In this document: positions 1 through 7,900 of the stretch, piece by piece
Layout of the letters: every line of letters begins with the position of its first letter
How positions within the stretch are numbered: position 1 is the stretch's first letter
Assembly: GCA_003452695.1 (NCBI GenBank)
Contig: DMNP01000111.1
Span: 8,701 to 29,002 of the forward strand
Origin: Eggerthellaceae bacterium
GTDB taxonomy: Bacteria > Actinomycetota > Coriobacteriia > Coriobacteriales > Eggerthellaceae
DNA: 20,302 nt
Direction of reading: 5' to 3'
Translations under genes and position numbers: made by a program
The notes under the pieces: generated by a model
The model's database searches: none
What the model was told of the DNA's origin: nothing
Seen by the model: only the letters and a program-made list of their open reading frames with translations

Positions 1-840
1 GACGACGTGCCGGGCGTGGGCAAGACCACCATGGCGCTGGCATTCGCGAAATCGCTCGGGCTGATGTGCAAGCGCGTGCAGTTCACGTCCGACACCATGC
101 CTTCCGACATCATCGGCTTTTCGGTGTACAACCGCGAAACGGCCAGCTTGGAATACAAGCCGGGCGCCATCGTGTGCAACTTGCTGCTGGCCGACGAGAT
201 TAACCGCACCTCGGCCAAGACGCAGTCGGCGCTGCTAGAGGCCATGGAAGAGCGCCGTGTTACCGTGGACGGCACCACCTATGCGCTGCCGTCGCCCTTC
301 CTGGTGCTGGCCACCGAGAATCCCGTGGGATCGGCGGGCACGCAGATGCTGCCGAATTCGCAGCTGGACCGTTTCATCATCCGCCTTTCCATGGGGTATC
401 CCGCGGTGGAACATCAGATGAGCATCTTGAAAGCGCGCCATGCCACCAACCCGCTGGACCACGTGGTGCCCACCTTGGACACCGGCCAGCTCGGGCAGAT
501 GATCGACGAAACCTCGCGCGTGCACATTTCCGATGCCGTGTACCGCTATATAAGCGAGCTCGTGGAGGCGACACGACACGACGAGAACGTGGAGCTGGGC
601 GTCAGCCCCCGCGGCGCGTTGGCGCTGACGCGCATGTCGCAGGCGCACGCCTACGTGCAGGGCTTCGACTTCGTGCAACCAGCCGACGTGCTGGACGTGT
701 TCGCCAACGTGTGCGAGCACCGCCTGATGCTGAACGCGAAGGCGCGCTTGAACGAGGTGGACGCCAGCGCAGTGCTGGCGCGCATCGCCCAGACGGTGCA
801 CGTTCCCCAGCTGGCCACCGACAACCCGCTCGACCGCTAG
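1..840 (+). CDS. MoxR-family AAA+ ATPase (5' end cut by window)
   Basis: The reading frame is open from the first base, so the true start and roughly the first 40 residues lie upstream; 279 residues are visible. Residues 3-10 are the Walker A loop (VPGVGKTT), residues 61-68 the Walker B strand (LLLADEIN), N107 of LATENP is the sensor-1 Asn, and QLDRF at 121-125 carries the conserved Arg after the second helix set. The LEAMEE stretch following Walker B is typical of MoxR proteins. The family consists of cytosolic AAA+ ATPases thought to act as chaperones for DUF58/von Willebrand-like partner proteins. The downstream DUF58 and transglutaminase-like genes are the usual partners, so an operon is likely, although a 219-bp spacer separates this gene from the next. 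Family assignment is secure; the client in this organism is unknown. Confidence 0.95.
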   Translation, partial: DDVPGVGKTTMALAFAKSLGLMCKRVQFTSDTMPSDIIGFSVYNRETASLEYKPGAIVCNLLLADEINRTSAKTQSALLEAMEERRVTVDGTTYALPSPFLVLATENPVGSAGTQMLPNSQLDRFIIRLSMGYPAVEHQMSILKARHATNPLDHVVPTLDTGQLGQMIDETSRVHISDAVYRYISELVEATRHDENVELGVSPRGALALTRMSQAHAYVQGFDFVQPADVLDVFANVCEHRLMLNAKARLNEVDASAVLARIAQTVHVPQLATDNPLDR

Positions 841-1059
841 TGGAAACGAGGGCGTAGGTGCAAGAGTGGATGCGGCCGCAAGGCCGGGCACGGGTGAACG
901 CGCCGACGGGGCGGCGCGGGCGCCGGCAGGCGCGGTGAAGGACGGGACGCGAACGGCGATGCAGGTGAAAACGCATACGGCAATGCTGGCGGGCGAGCGC
1001 ATGGGGCTGCGCGTCCAATCGCGCGCGAGCATGCGAATCGGGGTGCACGACGGGAAGCG
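841..1059 (+). other. 219-bp spacer inside the MoxR-DUF58 gene set
   Basis: This very GC-rich gap separates two genes that are often nearly contiguous. A GTG-initiated frame of 65 codons (866-1063) overlaps the next gene's ATG by four bases, but its composition is just Arg/Ala/Gly-rich GC-skewed text, it has no convincing ribosome binding site and no recognisable motif. I see no promoter, terminator or strong hairpin. The DUF58 frame cannot be extended backwards, because no ATG, GTG or TTG occurs in frame between the stop at 895-897 and position 1060. Confidence 0.4.
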
Positions 1060-2292
1060 ATGAGAGTCGGCAGGATCATAGCGTGGGTTGCGGTGGTGCT
1101 CGTGGGCATTCTGGCCTTCGTGCGCACGGGCAGCCCCGTGCTGCTGGCGCTGTTGCTGGCGGCGGTGCTGCTTCCCCTGGTCGGTTGGGGGGCTGCCGCG
1201 CTGGCGGCGCGTCGCGTGAACGTGCAGCTGGCTTCGCCCACGACTGCATCCAAGGGCGCTGCGGTGCGCGTGCAGGCCTCTTTCGCCAACGATTCGCGGC
1301 TTCCCCTTGCGCAGGTGCGGGCCGACATGGCCGTGCGCAATTTGCTGACCGGACGGGAATCCCTCGTGCCCGTTGCGGTCGCGCTCCCGCCGCGTTCGCA
1401 GGTGGAAGTGCCCGTGAACCTGACAAGCGACTTCTGCGGGCGCATCGAATGCACGGTGCGAAGCGTGCGCCTGTTCGATCCCTTCCGCATGTTCTGCCGC
1501 AGCATGACGAGCGCTGCCGAGCGGCGTCTTACCGTCATGCCCGATTTGCACGAGGCGCACCTGCGCGATGTGTACGCAGCTTCGCCGCTCAGCGACACCA
1601 CGGTGTTTTCGCCCTACGTGCGCGGGTCCGACTTGTCGGAGGTCTTCGGCTTGCGCGAATACGAGGAAGGCGACGAGCTGCGGCGCATCCATTGGAAGCT
1701 GTCCGAGAAGATCGACCAGATGATCGTGCGCGACGCATCGCTTCCGCTGGACAACGCCCTGCTGCTGTTCTGGGACAAAGGCCTGCCTGCGGGCGCGGGC
1801 ACTGGCGCGGCGGCGGGCGGTGAAGCCGCGGGGGCGAACGCGAGCGCGAGCGCCGAAGCCGACGACACGGCCCCGCGCGCCGATGCCATGGCCGAAGTTG
1901 CTCTGGCCATGATGGAACAGCTGGCGCAAGCCGACGTTACCTTCGAAGTGGCTTCCAACGACATTGCGGACAGCCGCTGCACGCGCGCGTTCGTTACCGA
2001 CGAGTCCGACATCTACGAGATTATCGGCCAGCTGCTGTCCTCGCCGCTGGCGCCGGCTGCCGAATCGGGGCTGGCCGAATACGTGCGCTTCTTCGGCGAC
2101 CTTACCTGCTCGCGGCTGCTGTATCTGTGCAGCCAGATTCCCTACAACCTGGAAACTCTGCTGGGCAACCGCGAGGCCATCGTCTTGGTCTGCGATGGGT
2201 CTTTGGAACTGGTTCAGCGCCAGCAGGTGATCGAGGTGCACTTCCAGCCAGGCGGCGCGCGCGCCGCTTTGGAAATGCTGGGGGTGGTCTAG
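1060..2292 (+). CDS. DUF58 domain membrane protein, partner of MoxR ATPase
   Basis: A 410-residue protein. Two hydrophobic segments near the N-terminus (about residues 5-22 and 27-48) anchor it in the membrane. A beta-rich region follows, then the diagnostic DUF58 signature: YVRGSDLSEVFGLREYEEGD from residue 186 and RRIHWK at 208-213. The C-terminal part resembles a von Willebrand-type fold (LLLFWDKG near 233-241) but is interrupted by an Ala/Gly/acid-rich stretch at 243-274. DUF58 proteins are encoded with MoxR ATPases and transglutaminase-like membrane proteins; the biochemical role is unclear and envelope assembly or stress resistance is usually proposed. The start at 1060 is preceded by GGGAAG at very short spacing. 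The stop codon abuts the ATG of the next gene, which suggests translational coupling. Confidence 0.93.
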   Translation: MRVGRIIAWVAVVLVGILAFVRTGSPVLLALLLAAVLLPLVGWGAAALAARRVNVQLASPTTASKGAAVRVQASFANDSRLPLAQVRADMAVRNLLTGRESLVPVAVALPPRSQVEVPVNLTSDFCGRIECTVRSVRLFDPFRMFCRSMTSAAERRLTVMPDLHEAHLRDVYAASPLSDTTVFSPYVRGSDLSEVFGLREYEEGDELRRIHWKLSEKIDQMIVRDASLPLDNALLLFWDKGLPAGAGTGAAAGGEAAGANASASAEADDTAPRADAMAEVALAMMEQLAQADVTFEVASNDIADSRCTRAFVTDESDIYEIIGQLLSSPLAPAAESGLAEYVRFFGDLTCSRLLYLCSQIPYNLETLLGNREAIVLVCDGSLELVQRQQVIEVHFQPGGARAALEMLGVV

Positions 2293-4806
2293 ATGGCCGG
2301 CCTGAACATTGCGGTGCAGCGCACGGCACGGCTGTCTGCGGTCGGCCGCATCCTGTCGGGCGTGGCGGCGCTGCTGTTGGCGGCGGGCGTGGCCGGCTGT
2401 GCGGTGGCGCTGACCGGCGTGCAGCTTCCGCCCGTGGCGCTGGCTGCGGGCGCGGCGGGCATGACGATTGCCGTGGCAGGCGGGTGCCTGCTTGCCGGCA
2501 GGGGGCGCCCCGAGCGCCTGTTCTACCTGATTGCAGCCCTTGCGCTGGTCGTGGCTAGCGCGGTGTTGAGCGGGCCCGTGCTGGAGGGCGGCGCGCAATT
2601 CGCAAACGCGCTGATAATGCGCGTGGGCGAGCGCACCCAACTGTATTCCATGCCCTTCCAGGCAGGTGGCGATGCGCAACTTGCCCTGTTCTGCGCTGTG
2701 GCGGGCATGGCCCTGGGCCTGGGGGCCAGCCTTCTGGCGCAGCGGGGCATGGGCATGGCCGCGATGGCCGTGCTGCTGTGCGCGTTGGCAGGCGTGGTTG
2801 CGGGCTGGGTGCCCGCCGGATGGTGGGCCGTGCTGCTAGGGCTGGGCGCCATGGGGTGCGCCTGTGCGTCGACGACCCTTTCCAACCAGGCGTTCTCCCG
2901 TTCGTCGTATGCCTGGGCCCTGGCTAGCGCGTTGGCGGTCTGCCTGGTCGTGGGCGCCGGCGTGGCTGCGGGCACGCAAGGACGGGCTGTCGACGTGTCG
3001 GGGCCCCAAGATGCCCTGGCGCGCGTGGCCTGGGGAATGCGCTATGGCAATGCGCAGTTCGCCATGCCGGAAGGACAGGTTGACGGCCTGGGCCCATTGG
3101 CGGCAAGCGACCAGCCGGCCATGGAGGTTACCACCGACCAGCCCACCTTCGAATACCTGCGCGGTTTCGTGGGCGAACGCTATGCAAACGGCGCATGGCA
3201 GCCCTTGGACGGGGCCACGGTCATGGCAAACCGCGACATGCTGTACTGGCTGGACGGCGACCGCTTCCAAGCTGCATCGCAGGTTGGCGACGTGGCCAGC
3301 CTCGTCGGGTTCTACGGGGGCACGCCCGCCACGCTGTCGCAGTCGTTGCGCTCGGTGCGCGGGCCCTATGCCTATCTTCCCTATGGATACACCGCAGGCT
3401 CGGATGCCCAGCCCACAACCGATTTGGCGCAGATGCGCCGCGATACGCAGACAGCGCAGCAGCTTGAATACGATGCGAGCATCGTGCGCAAGGCCTATCT
3501 CCTGCAAGACGAGCTTGGCTCCCTGCAGGACAGTGCGGCCGAGGCCTATAGGCGCGGCGCCACCGTGGACGGCACGGTGGGCGCCGAGAACTCCGAGGTG
3601 GGCAGCGGAGCCTGGGCGGCGCGCGCCCGCACCTACCTGGACGACGCCCGCGCTTACCGCAATTTCGCGGAAGAGGCGTACCTGCAAGTTCCCGACGAGC
3701 TGACCAGCGCTTTCGAGCATCTGTACGGCCCTGCGCCCGAGCTTACGTGCGAGCAGGCGAAGATTCAGGTAATGGCCCTGATGGAAGACACCGTTCGCTA
3801 CGATGCCGAGGCCCGCCAGGACAACGGCAGCGAGGATGTCGTGAAATACTTCCTTTCCGAATCGCAGACGGGCTATTCGGTGCACTACGCCACGGCGGCC
3901 ACGCTGCTCATGCGCTATTACGGCGTGCCCGCGCGCTACGTGGAGGGCTACGTGCTGAACACGGACGAGCTGGACGCTCAGGCGGCCGCAGGCGAAGGCG
4001 AAGGTCGGGCCGAGGGCGAAAGCGGCGCGGATGCCGACGCCTCCGCCTCCGCCGCAAACGTTGCCAACGGCGCGGATGCCGAAAAGGCGCCCTTCCTGGG
4101 AACGTACACGCTCACCGAAAAACAGGCGCATGCTTGGGTGGAATACTACCTGGACGGCGTGGGCTGGGTGCCCTTCGACGTAACGCCCGGCTGGAGCGAC
4201 GCCAGCTACTACGAGGCCACCGACAACACCCAAACCGTGGAAGAGTCCATGAACTGGAGCGTGGGCGAGTCGAAGCAAGACGAGGTGTGGACGCCTCCCG
4301 AGGACCAGGCGGTCGATTCCGATGAAGACGAGGACGAGGCCAATGTGCTCGGCGGCGTGGACCTGACCTGGCTGCACTGGCCGTGGGCGCTGTTCGGCTT
4401 CCTGCTTACGCTGCTTGTTGCCTTCGTCGTGCGCGACCTGCTGCTGCGCAGTCGCCTGAAACGCTTCCTGGAGGATCGGCGCAACGGCGTCGTGCCAGCG
4501 CCCGAGGCCGTGGGGTCGCTGTTCGCGTATCTGGTGCAGTTGGCGCGGACCTGCGGCGACGTGCCCTTGGTTAACGCGCCGTACGCCGCGCAGGCGCTTG
4601 CCTTGCAAGACGCTGGCTTGTGCGAGGCCCCCGCCTTCGCCCGCGCCGCCGCCGCCAACGACCGTCTTCTGTTCGCCGCCGCCGAAGCCACCGACGACGA
4701 CGTGCGCGCCGTCGTCTCGTGCATCGATGAAGTCCAAGCGTCCCTGAAGCGCCAGACTACCCTTCCCCAACGCTTCTGGCAACGCCACGTGCAGTGCCTC
4801 TGGTAA
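2293..4806 (+). CDS. Multi-pass membrane protein with transglutaminase-like domain (TgpA-like), Ser in place of catalytic Cys
   Basis: An 837-residue protein starting directly after the preceding stop codon. About seven hydrophobic segments occupy residues 15-235. An extracytoplasmic region of some 450 residues follows, then one more membrane helix (about 683-705) and a cytoplasmic tail. The transglutaminase-like core is clear: FLSESQTGYSVHYATAATLL with S529, the GVPARYVEGY strand, AHAWVEYY with H613, and GWVPFDVTPG with D629. In active members the position of S529 is Cys, so the triad reads Ser-His-Asp here. Residues 561-596, between the first and second triad residues, are an Ala/Gly/Glu/Asp-rich insertion. 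Proteins of this architecture accompany MoxR and DUF58 genes and are presumed to act on envelope proteins or peptides. The fold and topology are well supported; catalytic activity is doubtful or would have to use Ser. Confidence 0.9.
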   Translation: MAGLNIAVQRTARLSAVGRILSGVAALLLAAGVAGCAVALTGVQLPPVALAAGAAGMTIAVAGGCLLAGRGRPERLFYLIAALALVVASAVLSGPVLEGGAQFANALIMRVGERTQLYSMPFQAGGDAQLALFCAVAGMALGLGASLLAQRGMGMAAMAVLLCALAGVVAGWVPAGWWAVLLGLGAMGCACASTTLSNQAFSRSSYAWALASALAVCLVVGAGVAAGTQGRAVDVSGPQDALARVAWGMRYGNAQFAMPEGQVDGLGPLAASDQPAMEVTTDQPTFEYLRGFVGERYANGAWQPLDGATVMANRDMLYWLDGDRFQAASQVGDVASLVGFYGGTPATLSQSLRSVRGPYAYLPYGYTAGSDAQPTTDLAQMRRDTQTAQQLEYDASIVRKAYLLQDELGSLQDSAAEAYRRGATVDGTVGAENSEVGSGAWAARARTYLDDARAYRNFAEEAYLQVPDELTSAFEHLYGPAPELTCEQAKIQVMALMEDTVRYDAEARQDNGSEDVVKYFLSESQTGYSVHYATAATLLMRYYGVPARYVEGYVLNTDELDAQAAAGEGEGRAEGESGADADASASAANVANGADAEKAPFLGTYTLTEKQAHAWVEYYLDGVGWVPFDVTPGWSDASYYEATDNTQTVEESMNWSVGESKQDEVWTPPEDQAVDSDEDEDEANVLGGVDLTWLHWPWALFGFLLTLLVAFVVRDLLLRSRLKRFLEDRRNGVVPAPEAVGSLFAYLVQLARTCGDVPLVNAPYAAQALALQDAGLCEAPAFARAAAANDRLLFAAAEATDDDVRAVVSCIDEVQASLKRQTTLPQRFWQRHVQCLW

Positions 4807-4963
4807 CCCGTCCGCCCTCCGCCCTCCGCCCTTCGTCCACGCATTTCCGGGCAGCTCCGCTGCCTTGGTCGTTCGGTCGGCCGGGGCAAGGGGCGCGTGA
4901 AGCCGAGCTCTTCCAGTTACCGCATTCTCTCGTGGCGAACGGCGCGTTGTCTTCGGGGTAATG

Positions 4964-4992
4964 TATCATTTCCTTAACAAAAAGAGAAAGGA
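4964..4992 (+). promoter_or_regulatory. Probable promoter -10 and ribosome binding site of the large surface protein
   Basis: TATCAT at 4964-4969 lies in a short AT-rich island within otherwise GC-rich DNA and would place transcription start near 4976. No good -35 hexamer is present at the correct distance. AGAAAGGA at 4985-4992 is a good ribosome binding site six bases before the ATG at 4999, and it fixes that start. The 192-bp gap suggests the surface protein is transcribed separately from the MoxR/DUF58/transglutaminase-like genes. Confidence 0.5.
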
Positions 4993-4998
4993 TAGACA

Positions 4999-7900
4999 AT
5001 GCACAGTTTTCGGAACAGCAGCTCTTGGTCGGAGCACCGATGCAAGAACGCACCGCTCGCGTGTTCCCTGATTGCGGCTGCGATGGCGATTGCCGTAGCA
5101 TTGGCAATGCAGGCGGCGGCGCCCATGGCCTTTGCCGCGCCGAGTGCCGCGCCGAAGCCCTTGGGCATGCCGGGCTATGAAGCGGGGAGCGTCGGGGTGC
5201 AGGGCGCGGACACCGCCATTCCCGGCTACGTCGACCCCGGTCCCGATTCGGGCCGCACCAACCCCGACCGCCCCGACCCCAATCGCGTCGTTTCCGACTA
5301 TGCTGGGTCTAATTCCGGTGAAGACGCCTCAGAGCCAGTCGACCCAGCCGGCTCCGAAATGCGCCTGCCAGGCGGAACCATTCCAAATCTCGGCATCAAC
5401 CAGGTGCGGGAAATCGTCCTGAATGCCGACAACGACCACGTGGCGTGGCTTTCGTTCACGCCGAGCCGCGATGGACTGTACGGCTTCAAATCGCTTCCTC
5501 CCGCAACGTCTGCCGACGCGGGCGGCGACGGCGATGCGGATGCATCTGCGCGAGACCCCAAGGCGGCGCTATACGAACTGGCGGGTGCCGATGGCCTGCT
5601 TGGGCTCGTGCAGGAAAACGACGACGCCGCGGACAGCGATTTTCGCATCGTAAGCTATTTGAACGGAGGCTCCACCTATTACCTGGCGTGCCGTTCCTAT
5701 GGCGATGCCGACGTGCGCTACAACGTGCAGGCTTTCGAAACCGATGCGAACGACCTGGCGAATCTGCAGGCAAGCCTGGCCAATGCCTCCGTGTGGACCG
5801 ACTGCGCGGACCTGTACGAAGCGCTCGGCCCCGTCGTGGAAGATCCCTTCAACGCAGACGAAGAAGGCGCGGCGAAGGTTCTGACGTATGGCGTGGACTA
5901 TGGCGTCGGAGGCTGGTATCGCCAGGCGACAGACGACGAGGGAGAGCCTCTCTACGACGCCGACGGCAACCCGCGCTACGAACAGTGCTCGTACGTGCCG
6001 CGCGAAGCGGGCGAGTATCGTCTTTGCCTGCGGGGGTTGAACGACTACAAGGGCGAGTGCGTCTTCGATTTCGGCATATCGAACGCCTACGACCTGGGAA
6101 ACTACACCGTCGAACCCGAGCAATACAGCATACTGGCAACCGATTACCCGATGAACGGCGCCCGCCTGAAGCTGCAGTTCCTGCGAAGCGACGGACAGGG
6201 CGGCATGCAGGCCGTCGACCTGGTGGAGAACGTGGATTACCGCCTGACAGACTGGTGCGAGACGACGGACGAGGGCGAGATGAACTGGCTGAACGAGGCG
6301 CCCACCATGCCTGGTCACTACAGCGTGTCGGTCGAGGGCAAAGGCAACTACGAGGGCAGCTCCGTGCAGGACGTCGAGTTCCAGATTGCCGAGGCCAACG
6401 ATGTGTCTGCAGCCAGCATCAAGCAGGTGAAGGACTCCTATCCTTGCGACGGGGGCCATGTTGTTCCCGTTTTCCCGCAGGTAATCGCGGTTGACGGCCA
6501 AGATATTACGGCGCACTGCACGGTGGAAATCGTGCGCTATGAAGACGATGGCTCGGCGGCGGTGGTGGACTGGGCGAAGGCCCCGGGCTCGTATGCCGTC
6601 GTGGCAACGGGCTCGCGCGACGGGTATGTCGGCACCGTGGAACATCCCTTCGAGGTCTTCGATTACCGGTGGAATCACGGCGATGCATATGCCTACCGCA
6701 CCTGGATGATCTGCCCGATTGTGAGCGTAGGCGAATCGTTTCCCATAGAATTGCCGCTGAACGAAGGGTGCTACGACCGTTGGCTGTGCGTGAATCCCGA
6801 TGCCAGCGGCACGTACGTGTTCTCGTTCTACGGGCAAAATTGCGTGCCGTGCGCGGGCCTGTACGAATCGGTCTCGTCCGACGATGCATCTGTCGGCGAT
6901 TACGACCTGCTGTGCATTGCCGATTCGTTTGATGTTCCAGGTGGAGCGGTTTTGGAGGCAGAGCTCGAAGCGGGCAGAAGCTATTACGTGGTCTGCTCGG
7001 TGGAGGGGAGTCCGCAAGCCGCGACGTTCCAGTTCGCCATGGGCAAGTCGGAGGAGCACAACCTTGCCCTGCACAGCGTGAGCAGCGAATTGCAGATTTT
7101 GTCAGGCAGCACTGCGCCGATGGATGCGCTTGACATCGAAGTGCTGCCCTATGAAGACGAATCCGGCGAGGACGCGCCCCTCGTGTGCGGAAGGGACTAT
7201 TGGGTGCAGGGTTGGTACAATGCCGATGGCGCCGCCCTTGCCGCGCCGCCGACGGCAGCGGGCAACTATTTCGTGCGTCTCTACGGCATAAGCCCGTACT
7301 ATGGCTGGCTGGACGTTCCCTTTGAAATGCGCGATCCCCGCGACCTGAGCGCCGACTGGTGGTCCGCATACTGTCCCGACATGTACGAAGGCCAGGATGC
7401 GCCGCTGCAGGACGTAAGCCTGAGCCTGGTCGAGCGCTATGCCGAAAGCCTGAATCTGCAACCCCAGATAGGGCGCGATTACGAGATTTCAGGCTGGCTG
7501 GACGAAGAGCGCAACCGATTGACGGGCGCGCCGGCCCAGCCGGGAAGCTACTGGCTGGAGCTGAAAGGCATCGGCGATTATTTCAACTGCGCGTATGCGC
7601 CTGTCATCCTGTACGCCACGGGTGATATCGCGGGTTGCTATCCACTGATTGAGAGCGCCGCCGTGAAGGCCAATGGGAAGCCCGTTACGCTGAATGCGCT
7701 CGGCGTGGCGCTGTACGAGGACAGCGAATTGGAGACGGCGCTGCGCTACGGCATTGACTACGTTCTCGATGCCTGGGTGTCGGCGGAGACCGACGAGGTT
7801 CTTGGGGTCGACCCGAACAACGGGCCCAGCGAAATCGGCGTCTATTACGCGCGATTGAAGGGCGTTGGCCCGACGTATTCGGGCACGGTCGAGCTGTGGT

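Noticed and set aside
235..2679. Long open frame of 814 codons on the minus strand
   Set aside because: It lies opposite the MoxR, DUF58 and transglutaminase-like genes, which have clear family motifs. The translation is His/Arg/Gln-rich with no domain, as expected for an antisense shadow in high-GC DNA.
2836..4788. Minus-strand open frame of 650 codons
   Set aside because: Antisense to the transglutaminase-like gene, with low-complexity His/Val/Gly-rich content and no recognisable motif.
4811..4864. Possible terminator after the transglutaminase-like gene
   Set aside because: A small hairpin GGCAGC-TCC-GCTGCC (4850-4864) exists but has a short stem and no T tract; the CCGCCCT direct repeats before it are simple-sequence.
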